DNA of 64,000 nucleotides from Natrinema halophilum (GCF_013402815.2 NZ_CP058601.1:3596001-3660000), one strand, 5' to 3'. Numbered from the stretch's first letter, positions 27,609 to 37,019 are shown. The notes: generated from the letters alone by a model not told the origin. Program-made: numbers and translations.

Positions 27609-28460
27609 TCAGAACGTCTGCCGGCCGTCGTCGGTAATTACGCTCTCGAGTAGGTCGACCGGCGTCGCGTCGTAAGCGGGATTCTCGACGTCGAATCCTT
27701 CGGCGGGTTCGGCCATTACTTCGCTGTCAGGGCGAAATTCGTTCTCGAAGACGAATCCTTCGCTTACGATCTTCGAGGCCGAACCGAGGACGGTGACCGG
27801 CACGTCTACCTGGTCGGCTGTCGCCGCGATCGGAAACGTCCCGACGCGGTTGTACAGCGTCTCGTCGACGATACAGTCCATTCCGACGATGACGCGGTCG
27901 CACTCCTCGAGGTAAATCCCGTGTGCGCTGTCTGTGACCAGTGTCACGTCGACTCCCTCGAGGTCGGCCAGCGTCCGAGCGGTCTTGCGTCCCAGGTACC
28001 GGGGTCGGGCCTCGGTGACGTAGATGTCGAACGTCTTGCCGGCCCCGGTCGCCTGCTCGAGCGCCTCGAGGACCGTCGAGGAATAATCGTGCGTCAGCAG
28101 GGTCGCGCCGTCGGTGAGTTCTTCCACGGCGTTTTCGGCCGCCAGTCGCTTGCCGGATTCGATCCGCGTGACCACCTCGTCGATCTTCTCGCTCGTGAGT
28201 CGCCGGGCCGCCTCGACGCTCTCGGGGTCTGCATCGGTCACGTCGTCGACGACCTCCCGAACGGCGTTTTGCAGCGACGCGTGGGAGGGATTCGCCTGCC
28301 GCAGGACGGAGCCGTTTCGCTCGAGTGCGCGGGTGTACTCCTCGACGGTGGCGAACTCCCGCTCGACGAGCTCCTCGAGGGCTCGCGTAGCGTTTACGGC
28401 CACCACGGAGGAGCTGTGCGTTTGCATCTCCCTGATTTCCTCGGCCGTCTCGTCGATCAT
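27609..28460 (-). CDS. Ribose-1,5-bisphosphate isomerase (eIF-2B alpha-like)
   Basis: A 283-residue protein of the eIF-2B/MtnA fold. TLLTHDYSSTVLEALEQA, EARPRYLGRKTARTLA, VTDSAHGIYL and DCIVDETLYNRVGTFPIAATA form the sugar-phosphate site, with the catalytic Asp in VGMDCIVDE. In archaea this group turns ribose-1,5-bisphosphate to ribulose-1,5-bisphosphate in the AMP-degradation pathway; MtnA is the next candidate. It starts two bases from the divergent pseudogene start. Confidence 0.75.
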   Translation of the reverse strand: MIDETAEEIREMQTHSSSVVAVNATRALEELVEREFATVEEYTRALERNGSVLRQANPSHASLQNAVREVVDDVTDADPESVEAARRLTSEKIDEVVTRIESGKRLAAENAVEELTDGATLLTHDYSSTVLEALEQATGAGKTFDIYVTEARPRYLGRKTARTLADLEGVDVTLVTDSAHGIYLEECDRVIVGMDCIVDETLYNRVGTFPIAATADQVDVPVTVLGSASKIVSEGFVFENEFRPDSEVMAEPAEGFDVENPAYDATPVDLLESVITDDGRQTF

Positions 28461-28462
28461 AC

Positions 28463-28912
28463 GTGGACGATTTCCCGACAGCGGGAAAGGTGTTCCGGGT
28501 GTACGGATCTGCCCTTTCGCGGGGGTGTCACCGTCGCAGCCGAAAGATCGACGAGGAGTTCCTCGTGACGCGGAACGAGCGACTCCGTGAGTACCACAAT
28601 TGGATGGATGCAGCCGACGTCGCCGGCGCGGCACTGCACCACCTCGGTTCGAAGGAGAGACACGAGGAGATATTCGGCCACGACCACCACAACAACGTCA
28701 CTACCGTATACGGCGACGCCGATACCGGAACCATCGCGGAGCTTCGCCGGTACGCTCACCGAATTCGGGAAAAGTCGACTACGTCGTCGCTTCCGGAGCT
28801 TCCTTCGAGCGGTTGAGTCCGCATCAGCGATTGAGCCCGGGCGAACACGTCGACGGGGCGGGACGACGAGATCGGCGAGAAGTACAGGTTCCTGGAGTCC
28901 CTACCATCGCTG
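28463..28912 (+). pseudogene. Possible degraded gene of unknown family
   Basis: Coding-like sequence switches frame at least twice. The first frame (from GTG 28463) reads RLREYHNWMDAADVAG, then HHLGSKERHEEIFGHDHHNN to about 28780. The next frame gives DYVVASGASFERLSPHQRL. The third reads DDEIGEKYRFLESLPSL up to 28912. Each piece has good haloarchaeal codon use, and together they would make about 150 residues. I do not recognise a family; the GHDHHNNVTTVY piece only faintly recalls tyrosine recombinases. Alternatively only the first frame is real and ends at 28816. Confidence 0.35.
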
Positions 28913-29236
28913 ATGACCGTCACCGTCCGATACACCTGTCCTCACTGTGGTGCCGTAGTCAGTCTCGACCGGCCGGCGGATCTGGCGGACAGATCTGTCA
29001 CGATGGTCCGTCAGCCGGGGTGGGAGTACGCTCAGCCGGACGATCCGGACCGCGAGGAGGCCGACGGAATCGAGTTCCTCTGTGGCGAGGATGGACCCGT
29101 CACCGATCTCGAGGGCACCCCGGTCGAGGGCTGTGGTCGCCCGTTCTACCTCAATTTCGTCCGCTACGAGCACGGGGTGGAACTCGAACCCGATCCGCCG
29201 ACGTACGGCGGGCCGCGATTCGATTTCAGGGAGTAA
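28913..29236 (+). CDS. Small zinc-ribbon protein
   Basis: A 107-residue acidic protein. CPHCG near the start and two further Cys (LCGEDG and EGCGRPFYL) make a likely four-Cys zinc site split by about 50 residues. The rest includes PGWEYAQPDDPDR and YEHGVELEPDPP. It appears to be a conserved haloarchaeal protein; no function assigned. The start ATG follows the degraded reading without a clear promoter. Confidence 0.6.
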   Translation: MTVTVRYTCPHCGAVVSLDRPADLADRSVTMVRQPGWEYAQPDDPDREEADGIEFLCGEDGPVTDLEGTPVEGCGRPFYLNFVRYEHGVELEPDPPTYGGPRFDFRE

Positions 29237-29314
29237 TTCACTGAGACGGGTGCCGGTTGACGACGGACCGGGCCCGAACACAACCCTTTTCGACGCTGGG
29301 AAGTACCTACAGAC

Positions 29315-30391
29315 ATGGACGAAGCCGCCGTTCGCGACCGCCTTCGGACGGTCGAAGATCCGGAACTCGGCGACGACATCGTTTCGCTCGGACTAGTCAA
29401 CGACATCAGCGTCGACGGCGAGCACGTTGACGTCGATATCGCTCTCGGAGCGCCCTACTCTCCCACGGAGAGTGACATCGCCGCAGACGTTCGACAGGTG
29501 TTGACAGATGACGGGCTCGAGCCCGGCCTCACCGCGAGCGTTCCCGACCGAGACGATCTCACCAGCGAAGAACAGGTACTGCCGAACGTCAAGAACGTCA
29601 TCGCCGTCGCCTCCGGGAAGGGCGGCGTCGGAAAGTCGACGGTCGCGGTCAACCTCGCTGCCGGGCTCTCGCAGCTCGGTGCCCGCGTCGGGCTGTTCGA
29701 TGCCGACGTTTACGGACCGAACGTTCCACGAATGGTCGATGCCGACGAACCACCGATGGCGACCGAAGACGAAACCCTCGTCCCGCCAGAGAAGTACGGC
29801 GTCAAGCTGATGAGCATGGCCTTTCTCACAGGTGAGGACGATCCGGTCATCTGGCGCGGCCCGATGGTCCACAAGGTCATCACGCAACTTACCGAGGACG
29901 TCGAGTGGGGCCACCTCGACTACCTCGTCGTCGACCTTCCGCCGGGAACCGGCGACACCCAGCTGACGATGCTCCAGACCATGCCCGTCACCGGGGCCGT
30001 TATCGTGACGACTCCGCAAGACGTTGCACTCGACGACGCCCGAAAAGGCCTCGAGATGTTCGCCAAGCACGACACCGTCGTTCTCGGCATCGCCGAGAAC
30101 ATGTCGACGTTTGCCTGCCCTGACTGCGGCGGCGAACACGACATCTTCGGCTCCGGCGGCGGCGAGGAGTTCGCGGACGAACACGAACTGCCCTTCCTCG
30201 GCTCGATTCCCCTCGACCCGGCCGTCCGCGAGGGCGGCGACGGCGGGAAGCCGACCGTCCTGAAAGACGAGGACGGGACCAGCGACGCGCTTCGGACGAT
30301 CACCGAGAACGTCGCGAACAACACCGGGATCGTCCACCGGCAGGGGATCGCCCAGACGCGACAAAGCGAACCCCTCTCGCCGGATCGATGA
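29315..30391 (+). CDS. Mrp/NBP35-type iron-sulfur carrier ATPase
   Basis: A 358-residue protein. Residues 1-85 are a MIP18/DUF59 domain (VEDPELGDDIVSLGLV). The deviant Walker A GKGGVGKSTVAVNLA follows at about residue 100, then YLVVDLPPGTGD as Walker B, and CPDCGG, the CxxC that bridges a [4Fe-4S] cluster in dimers. It carries clusters to apo-proteins. Its stop overlaps the following small gene by four bases. Confidence 0.9.
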   Translation: MDEAAVRDRLRTVEDPELGDDIVSLGLVNDISVDGEHVDVDIALGAPYSPTESDIAADVRQVLTDDGLEPGLTASVPDRDDLTSEEQVLPNVKNVIAVASGKGGVGKSTVAVNLAAGLSQLGARVGLFDADVYGPNVPRMVDADEPPMATEDETLVPPEKYGVKLMSMAFLTGEDDPVIWRGPMVHKVITQLTEDVEWGHLDYLVVDLPPGTGDTQLTMLQTMPVTGAVIVTTPQDVALDDARKGLEMFAKHDTVVLGIAENMSTFACPDCGGEHDIFGSGGGEEFADEHELPFLGSIPLDPAVREGGDGGKPTVLKDEDGTSDALRTITENVANNTGIVHRQGIAQTRQSEPLSPDR

Positions 30392-30648
30392 CCCCTGACG
30401 CGGGCGACGACGCTACGGACTGCGAAACGAGCGACGACCGGTTCGACCCCGATCCCGAACGCGTCGAACTCCTCCGCGAGATCGCCGACGACGTTCGCGG
30501 CGATTCCAGCGAACGCGAACAGCTCGCAAACGTCCTGTACCGCACCAGCGACCTCTACGACGAGGACGAGGATACCTCGCCAGAGGAAATCATTCGTAAC
30601 GTGAAGTTCATTCTGGAAATCACCGAACACGGCGGCCTCGAGCGCTGA
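30388..30648 (+). CDS. Small conserved haloarchaeal protein coupled to Mrp
   Basis: An 86-residue, very acidic, helical protein. Core: VELLREIADDVRGDSSEREQ and SPEEIIRNVKFILEITEHG. It overlaps the Mrp gene (ATGA), which suggests a role with it, perhaps as an adaptor. No metal-binding residues are seen (one Cys only). Function unknown. Confidence 0.6.
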   Translation: MTPDAGDDATDCETSDDRFDPDPERVELLREIADDVRGDSSEREQLANVLYRTSDLYDEDEDTSPEEIIRNVKFILEITEHGGLER

Positions 30649-30836
30649 GGGTACATCATCCCGCTGGTCGTCGATTCGGGCGTTTGCAACCTCTTCGTTT
30701 GGCCCGCCCGGCATTTCCAATGGAACGTCGTTATATTTTGTCTGTCACGACCAAATACAGTCCATTGTGCTGTGTGAACGAATAACAATTTCTGTTTGGC
30801 CGACATATTCTTGTTTATTCTCTTCGTTCCGTTCCT

Positions 30837-33806
30837 ATGGGCAGCTTCTTGCGAACGAACGGGGGAGACACTAACTGGACACTTCGATTCGGTGCGGTTC
30901 TCTTCGGAGCAGCGAGCATAATGGCGGTTGCCGGCTCCGTCGGTGGGATGCCTGGACTCGTTCTCGGAGCGGTCCTCGTCGGGGGGACGGGGACCGCCCT
31001 CGGCCACCGCGTCGACAGCGCACACGAGGACGTGGTTTCGAACGTCGAAGCCGCGCTCGATGAGTCCGATTCTGCGGCCTTCGATGGCGGGTTTCGGGAA
31101 CTGGACGGTGCCTTCGATAAACGCGTCTCCGAGAACCGAGACCTCCGACAACGGGTCGACGAGTTAGAGGCGACTCTCGAACGCACAACGCGGCGAAACG
31201 AGCGCATCGAGAGCCAGAGCGAACGGTTGCAGGAGGCAATGCAACTGTGTGCCGCCGGCCAACTCGCGCATCGAATCGATTTCGACGAGGAATCGCCACT
31301 GGACGTTGCGGACGACTTCAACGAGATGATGGACGAACTCGAGGCGACGGTGCGACACCTGAAAGACTTCATCACTCTCGTCGTTTCCTCGAGTAACGAA
31401 GTGATGTCGGGAACCGAGGAAGTCAGCGAAGCCAGCGACCAGATCAGCGAGACGATCCAGAAGATCGCAGCGGGTGCGAACGTCCAGTCCGAGCGACTGC
31501 AGTCGGTCAACGGCGAGATGGAAACGCTCTCCTCGAGTATCGAGGAGATCGCCAGTCTGTCGGACGAAGTCGCGACGCTCTCCGAGCGGACGGCGGAAGT
31601 CGGTCGGCAGGGCCAGGAAGCAGCGAAGACGGCGATCGATGGCCTGAACGACATGGAGGACGGCTCGACGGAAGCAGTCGAAGCGATCGAGACGCTCCAG
31701 TCGGAGATGGAAGCGATCGACGAACTGGTCGAGTTTATCAGCGATGTCGCTCGCGAGACGAACATGCTGGCGCTGAACGCCAACATCGAGGCGACTCGCA
31801 ACAGTAGTGGCGATCAATCCGGCGAGGGCTTTGCTGCAGTCGCAAACGAAGTCAAGGAACTCGCGGCCAAGAGCAGAGAGGCCGCCGAAAACATCGAGAA
31901 GCGCATCGAGGACGTTCACGAAAAGACCGAGGTCGCGACGAACACCGTCCGAGAGACCGAGAGCCGAGTCGCTGCACACACCGATTCGGTCGAAAACGCC
32001 CTCGACGCGCTCGACGAAATCGCGGAGTACGCCGAGGAGACCAACCACGGCGTCCAGGAAATGCATACGGCGGCCGACGAACAGGCCAAGTCGACACAGC
32101 AGGTGGTCGCCCTCGTCGACGAAACGGCGACGATCAGCGACCAGACCTCCGATCTGGCCGAAGACGTCTCCGCCTCCGCCCAAGAACAGACGGCCTCGCT
32201 TACCGACGTCGCGACGAACACCGAGCAACTCGCGCAGAACGCAAACTGGCTGCTCGACACGCTCGAGATGTACAAAGCGCGACAGGACGTGCCGGGGATG
32301 GATCAACAGTCGCCGACAGCTCAGGTCGATTCCCCGCCAGCGGCGACGGCGGGGGCGGCCAGTGATACCGGCTCGCCCCTCCCGGGTGCGACGACGCCCG
32401 GCGGAGCGGAAATGTCGTCCGGATCGACAGCTGAAGGACTCGCTTCTCCGGACGATACCGCCGACGAAGTCCCGTCGCCGGCGAGCGAAACCGCTCCCGA
32501 GACGTCGCCAGACTGGGTGACGAAATCGAACTCCTGGCCGACGGATGAATCCGAAGAGTTCACGTTCGGAGAGGCGGCGGACACCGGTGGGCTCCCGACG
32601 CAGTTCCAGACGGGAATGGCGATCGATGACGATAGTTACGAGGCTGGCCGTCGGGCAACGGCGCAGGCGTTCGACGCGATGGATACCGAGCGGGTAGACT
32701 TCTGTCAGGTCTTCTGTTCGCCGGCGTACGAGTACGAGGCGGTTCTCGAGGGAATCCGAGACGTCATCGGACCCGACGCGAAGTTGATCGGTGCCTCGTC
32801 GTCGGGCGAGTTCACCGAAGAGTCGGTCGCCGAAGGGACCGTCACGGTGTCGCTGGTGGCCAGTGACACGATCGAATTCTTCACGGGACTCGGGACGGAC
32901 CTCTCCGACGGGGTGGTCGGCGCGGTGAACGAAGCCATCGAGACGCTTCCCACGTCGGTCGAGGGATATCCGCATCTTTCGGCGATCAACCTCCACGACG
33001 GATTGGCCGGAATCAGCGACCAGATCGCGGTCGTCACACAGCGGAATCTCGGTCACGAGGCCAGTTTCGTCGGCGGCTCCGCAGGTGACGACCTCGCGAT
33101 GGAAGCGACCCACGTCTTCCACGACGACACCATCGCGACCGATTCGGTCGTCATCGCCCTCATGGCCTCGAAAGAGCCCGTGACGATCGCGGTCGGACAC
33201 GGTCACTCGCCCATCTCCGAACCGGTGACGGTGACGAAGTCCGAGGGTGGGACAGTCCGGGAACTGGACGGCCGGCCCGCCTTCGAGGTGTGGCGCGAGG
33301 CGGTCGAATCGTATCTCGCCGAGACGGATCGAACCATCGACTTCGACGCTATCGAAGACGACAGCATGGAACTGCTCGGGTTGTTGACGGAGTTCGAGTT
33401 CGGCCTCGAAGAAGGGCAAGGTGCGATCAGCGACGGATACAAGATCCGCTGGCCCGGCTTACGACAGAAAAAAGAGGGCCCGCTCGACTTCCCCGTCGGC
33501 GTCCCCGAGGGGACGGTGCTGCGCGTGATGCACAGTCCTCCGGAGGAACAGATCGTCTCCGCTCGCGAGACGGCTAACACGGCGATTCGAAACGCGCCCG
33601 GTGAGGTTTCCGGCGGCTTCGTCTACGATTGTGCGTGTCGGTCGATCATCCTCGGAGAGAACTTCGACGAGGCGGTCGACGCGATGAACGAGGAACTGGG
33701 CGTCCCCTTCAGCGGGTTCGAAACGTACGGCGAACTCTGCATGGAGCGCGGCCTGATGAGCGGGTATCACAACACGACCTCTGTCGTGATGTTGCTTCCG
33801 AAGTAG
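30837..33806 (+). CDS. Methyl-accepting protein fused to FIST sensory domains
   Basis: A 989-residue fusion. Residues ~14-57 hold two hydrophobic stretches; ~130-480 are a methyl-accepting signalling coiled coil with the hairpin tip ETNMLALNANIEATRN and GEGFAAVANEVKELA. A Pro/Ser/Thr/Asp linker (~480-585) leads to FIST N (~590-760, with IGASSSGEFTEESV) and FIST C (~780-975). FIST domains are thought to bind small ligands such as amino acids. The order is odd: the sensory part is C-terminal and on the same cytosolic side as the signalling tip. No chemotaxis genes are adjacent. An AT-rich 188-bp promoter region precedes it, with a TTTATT element about 24 nt before the ATG. Confidence 0.85.
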   Translation: MGSFLRTNGGDTNWTLRFGAVLFGAASIMAVAGSVGGMPGLVLGAVLVGGTGTALGHRVDSAHEDVVSNVEAALDESDSAAFDGGFRELDGAFDKRVSENRDLRQRVDELEATLERTTRRNERIESQSERLQEAMQLCAAGQLAHRIDFDEESPLDVADDFNEMMDELEATVRHLKDFITLVVSSSNEVMSGTEEVSEASDQISETIQKIAAGANVQSERLQSVNGEMETLSSSIEEIASLSDEVATLSERTAEVGRQGQEAAKTAIDGLNDMEDGSTEAVEAIETLQSEMEAIDELVEFISDVARETNMLALNANIEATRNSSGDQSGEGFAAVANEVKELAAKSREAAENIEKRIEDVHEKTEVATNTVRETESRVAAHTDSVENALDALDEIAEYAEETNHGVQEMHTAADEQAKSTQQVVALVDETATISDQTSDLAEDVSASAQEQTASLTDVATNTEQLAQNANWLLDTLEMYKARQDVPGMDQQSPTAQVDSPPAATAGAASDTGSPLPGATTPGGAEMSSGSTAEGLASPDDTADEVPSPASETAPETSPDWVTKSNSWPTDESEEFTFGEAADTGGLPTQFQTGMAIDDDSYEAGRRATAQAFDAMDTERVDFCQVFCSPAYEYEAVLEGIRDVIGPDAKLIGASSSGEFTEESVAEGTVTVSLVASDTIEFFTGLGTDLSDGVVGAVNEAIETLPTSVEGYPHLSAINLHDGLAGISDQIAVVTQRNLGHEASFVGGSAGDDLAMEATHVFHDDTIATDSVVIALMASKEPVTIAVGHGHSPISEPVTVTKSEGGTVRELDGRPAFEVWREAVESYLAETDRTIDFDAIEDDSMELLGLLTEFEFGLEEGQGAISDGYKIRWPGLRQKKEGPLDFPVGVPEGTVLRVMHSPPEEQIVSARETANTAIRNAPGEVSGGFVYDCACRSIILGENFDEAVDAMNEELGVPFSGFETYGELCMERGLMSGYHNTTSVVMLLPK

Positions 33807-33994
33807 CCGGTGTCCGCGACGGTATCAATCCCAGAGTCGCCGGTGTCTCGGGAGCATCGTCGGCAGTGATCCCGGCCGGTCCGGCATTTTCCCCTCCAGT
33901 CGTGACGAACGTACCCCCGGCCTACCGGATCGCCACCGTTCCGACGAGCCCACTGAGCCGCGGCACTTTTGCGTTTCTGCCACGAGATCCGTAC

Positions 33995-34636
33995 GTGGAC
34001 GCGAATCAACAGTCTCGAGCGAACCCCTTCGGCATGGACGAGGAGTGTCGGAACTGTCCGGCGCTGTGCCAAACGCGCACGCAGGTCGTCCACGGCTACG
34101 GCGACGTCGGCGCTGATTTCCTGTTCGTCGGCGAACGGCCGACGGCGCGTGCGGACGAGGTGGGTGTCCCGTTCGCCGGTACAGGCGGGAGTGACGGTGA
34201 CGGTGGGCTTCGGCGCATGCTCGAGCGTCTTGGCCTCTGTGACGTCTCTTCCCCGGCCGACGAACCGATACTCGAGAACGTCTATCTGACGAACCTCACC
34301 CGCTGTCGCGACCCTGATCGGCAGCCGACCGACGAGGAAGTCACTACCTGCGAGCCATATCTCAACGCCGAAATTCGGATGATCAACCCGGAAATTCTCG
34401 TCCCCGTCGGCGAGCGCGCACTGACTGAACTGGGTACGGACTATACGACGACCCCGGCCGAAACCCTCACGCTCCCCGACGACCACGCCGCGCGAATTCG
34501 CGGTCGCGGGTTCGAACTGGTGCCCATGATCGATCCGCGTGACCAGACCGAAGAACAGACGCGAGCGTGGCTCGAGGCATTCGCGACACTGATGGCGTCG
34601 GATTATCGGCAGACGAAGGGAAGACAGGAACGGTAG
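33995..34636 (+). CDS. Iron-sulfur uracil-DNA glycosylase (family 4/5-like)
   Basis: A 213-residue protein from a GTG start, with the first motif FLFVGERPTARADEVGVPFAG and the VYLTNLTRCRD region of the UDG superfamily. CRNCPALC near the N-terminus plus Cys in LTRC and TTCEPYL supply cluster ligands. It removes uracil from DNA, important in organisms exposed to cytosine deamination. A TTTTG element is about 28 nt before the GTG. The longer frame upstream is shadow-like; an ATG at 34034 is too late because it would cut the start of the conserved part. Confidence 0.85.
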   Translation: MDANQQSRANPFGMDEECRNCPALCQTRTQVVHGYGDVGADFLFVGERPTARADEVGVPFAGTGGSDGDGGLRRMLERLGLCDVSSPADEPILENVYLTNLTRCRDPDRQPTDEEVTTCEPYLNAEIRMINPEILVPVGERALTELGTDYTTTPAETLTLPDDHAARIRGRGFELVPMIDPRDQTEEQTRAWLEAFATLMASDYRQTKGRQER

Positions 34637-34730
34637 ACTGGCACCGGTACGACACCAGGAACGACCGGAACGATGGAACAATCGGAACGAACGACCGGGG
34701 CCGAAATGGAGCCGAACCGGCGGCCGCTAC

Positions 34731-34946
34731 CTACCAGTACGGGTTTTCGCGCCAACGTTTCGAGCCCGCGCCCAGGCCGATCAGTGAACCGACGGCAAGT
34801 ATCGCGACGACGAGGGCGCCGACAGTCGACGTGAGGTAATCGGATGAGTTGATCAGGTAGCCGTTGCTGAAACCGTATACGCCGAGGACTGCAAGCGCTG
34901 CGATCACGAGCGTCGCGAGCAGTCCGGCGATCGAGCGATCGTCCAT
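34731..34946 (-). CDS. Small two-helix membrane protein
   Basis: A 71-residue protein with two transmembrane helices (LLATLVIAALAVLGVYGF and VGALVVAILAVGSLIGLGAG) and a short Arg/Trp tail (KRWRENPYW). It appears to be a small haloarchaeal membrane protein of unknown role. The start ATG is clear and upstream is intergenic. Confidence 0.6.
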   Translation of the reverse strand: MDDRSIAGLLATLVIAALAVLGVYGFSNGYLINSSDYLTSTVGALVVAILAVGSLIGLGAGSKRWRENPYW

Positions 34947-35079
34947 ACACGGCCGAAGACACTCCGCCGTTATAATTCGTCGCTATTTCGGTTCCGGTCT
35001 CGGTCTTCGACGCTTGAAACCCATACCTTCGAGGCCCGGAAGCGCCGCGTTCAAGGACCGCGCGCCCGGACTAGTCGGC

Positions 35080-35820
35080 ATGATCGTCGTCGTTCCGGTC
35101 GATCCACCCCGGGAAGGCCTCGTCCTGTCGTCGCTCGTCGAGCAGTCTCCGATTTCCGACGGCGAGGCGGTCTCGCTGTACGAAGCCGCCGTCGCCGACG
35201 TCCTCTGGGCCGTCGCACGGAGCGGTGGCGACCTCCTGATCAACTACCGCGACGCGGAGAGTTTGCCCGAAGCGCACTCGGGCGGCGACCCCGAGAGCGA
35301 AGTCCGAGCCCTCGCCGTCGACGTACTCGGGGAGAGCGCGGACGTCCGATTCGAACGGCAGGTCGGCTCGAGCCGATCGGCGCGCGTCGGAAACACCGTC
35401 GCGCACCTTCTCGAGCGCGAAGATGCACAGAGCGTCGGCGTCCTCGAGCCGACCGTCCCGCTCGTCAATCGGACGGAGATAGACGGGGCGGCGATGTCGC
35501 TGCGTCGTCACGACGTCGTGCTCGGGCCCGCCGACGGGGGCCGAACCTATTTCGCAGGGTTTTCGGAGCCGATCGACTTTGCGGACGCGTACGCGACGCC
35601 CGAACTATCGTCGCTCGCACAGCGCGCGGTCGCCGATGGCTTCGGCGTCGGCTTCGCCCCGATGCTTCCAACAGTCGCGACGCCGGCCGGCCTCCGGTCG
35701 ACACTCGTGGGGCTTGAGGCCCGGCGTGTCGCCGATCGGCCGATTGCCGAGGCGACGGCCGCCCTCGTGGATGAACTGGGGATTTCGGTCGGTGAGGACG
35801 GCGGGCTGGTGCGCGAATAG
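35080..35820 (+). CDS. DUF2064/CofC-like nucleotidyl- or glycosyltransferase fold protein
   Basis: A 246-residue soluble protein. It has the GT-A-like pattern of the DUF2064/CofC group: MIVVVPVDPPREG, then ARVGNTVAHLLE, then SLRRHDVVLGPADGGRTYFAGF, which corresponds to the family's GPAxDGGY motif, although the aspartate-based metal site is altered. Enzymatic role not known. It ends 41 bp before tRNA-Ser. Confidence 0.6.
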   Translation: MIVVVPVDPPREGLVLSSLVEQSPISDGEAVSLYEAAVADVLWAVARSGGDLLINYRDAESLPEAHSGGDPESEVRALAVDVLGESADVRFERQVGSSRSARVGNTVAHLLEREDAQSVGVLEPTVPLVNRTEIDGAAMSLRRHDVVLGPADGGRTYFAGFSEPIDFADAYATPELSSLAQRAVADGFGVGFAPMLPTVATPAGLRSTLVGLEARRVADRPIAEATAALVDELGISVGEDGGLVRE

Positions 35821-35861
35821 ACCGACAACCCTTTTTGAACGTACGGCAAATCGGGAGGTGA

Positions 35862-35945
35862 GGTGGGGTGGCAGAGCGGCCCAACGCGCCTGCCTTGAGA
35901 GCAGGTGGCTGTCAAGCCTCATGGGTTCAAATCCCATCCCCACCG
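35862..35945 (+). tRNA. tRNA-Ser (anticodon TGA)
   Basis: An 84-nt class II tRNA. The acceptor arms GGTGGGG and CCCCACC pair, the anticodon stem CCTGC/GCAGG encloses CTTGAGA, giving anticodon TGA for UCA codons. A long variable arm and the ATGGG-TTCAAAT-CCCAT T-arm follow. Discriminator G is normal for serine. The CCA is not encoded. Confidence 0.93.
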
Positions 35946-36254
35946 TTACTGTCGCGAACACGTTCGTGAGCGACAGCGAGGTCGATGGGATTCGAATCAG
36001 ACCAGTCGTGCGCAGCGAAGCGAGCACGTCTGGGCGTGGTTCAAATCCCGTTCCTACCGCTTGTGCGACGGAGGACTCCGTGGGCGCCAGCGGGGATGGT
36101 GGAAATTCGAACGGAGTGCGAACCGGCCGCAATTCGGATTCCATCGTACCGGCCTCCGCCTACAACGGCGGAATCTCGAGGCCGATCGTTCTCGTTCGAT
36201 GGTGGCCGACATCCGAGACGGCAGTTTTAGCGGCGTCGGTCGCACCGACAGCCG
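35946..36254. other. tRNA-Ser flank with tRNA-like debris, no gene seen
   Basis: About 310 bp downstream of tRNA-Ser. It contains the direct partial copy at 36035-36059 and a second, inverted T-arm-like stretch around 35982-35999. Frames here are shadows of tRNA sequence. Likely an integration scar. Confidence 0.5.
36035..36059 (+). repeat. Partial copy of the tRNA-Ser 3' end
   Basis: The 25 bases align without gaps to the last 25 bases of tRNA-Ser (35921-35945), with 19 identical, including GGTTCAAATCCC and ACCG. No acceptor 5' half or anticodon arm is present, so this is not a tRNA gene. It resembles an att-type end left by an integrated element. Confidence 0.6.
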
Positions 36255-37019
36255 TTAGCGTCGGCACCGATCGCGGTACATTAGCAACCCTACGCCGGCC
36301 AGTACCGCGAGGACGGCGGTCCCGACGCTAAATCCGGGGACACTCCCACCCAGTCCATCGTCGGCTCCCGCTTCACCGTTCGACGGGGCGAACGTCGCCT
36401 CGAACCCATCGAAGTCGGTTCCGCCGCTCCACACCGCGTCGTTCTGCGATCGTTCGGTCGGCTCTGGCGACACCGACGCGAGTTCGTAGCCGTCGGGCCT
36501 CGTGACGCGGAACGGACGGTCGAGCGAAAACTCACTGTCGAACGGCTCTTTGAGCACGAGCCGATCCCCCTGTTGGGCGGCGAGTCCGTCCCACGTCACC
36601 GACAGCGTGACGACCCCGGTGTCGTTTCGTTCGCGGAACGAAATTCCGGCGTCGGTAATCTGCATCGCCCGTCCGGTTTCGTTTTCAGCCCTGGTTGCAA
36701 TGGCCCGCATCCGTGCAGCGAAGCGCTCCGTTCGCTGCTCGCGCGCCGTCTCGTTTTGGCGAAGGGCCTGGAACGCCTGCCGTTCACCGTCGGTGGTCAG
36801 ATTGAACGTGGTCGCGAGGGTTACGTGAGCCGACCCGTCCGCCTCGAGCGCCACGCCGAACGCCGGTTCGGCTGCTACCGCTTCCGACGTCTGATTCGCT
36901 TTCGCTCCCGCCGGTGCTGTGACCGAAACGGTCACGAGGAGTGCAATCATCACGAGAACGCACGCAGTGCGAACTCGTCGTCTGTTCGACCATACCGGGG
37001 ATCGTTCATTAGCAGTCAT
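36255..37019 (-). CDS. Secreted protein with PGF-CTERM sorting tail (DUF7345-like domain)
   Basis: A 254-residue precursor. A signal peptide covers about residues 16-39; the mature domain runs about 53-210. The tail has the PGF motif at 228-230, a hydrophobic helix and a basic end (YRDRCRR), the pattern cut and lipid-linked by archaeosortase ArtA. The domain (ETGRAMQITDAGISFRE, GVVTLSVTWDGLAAQQGD) is homologous to the outside part of the winged-helix regulator at 38553. Function is unknown. Confidence 0.7.
   Translation of the reverse strand: MTANERSPVWSNRRRVRTACVLVMIALLVTVSVTAPAGAKANQTSEAVAAEPAFGVALEADGSAHVTLATTFNLTTDGERQAFQALRQNETAREQRTERFAARMRAIATRAENETGRAMQITDAGISFRERNDTGVVTLSVTWDGLAAQQGDRLVLKEPFDSEFSLDRPFRVTRPDGYELASVSPEPTERSQNDAVWSGGTDFDGFEATFAPSNGEAGADDGLGGSVPGFSVGTAVLAVLAGVGLLMYRDRCRR

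Noticed and set aside
31164-33419. Long open frame opposite the MCP-FIST gene
   Set aside because: It is the antisense shadow of a GC-rich gene; its translation is Arg-rich and has no recognisable domains.
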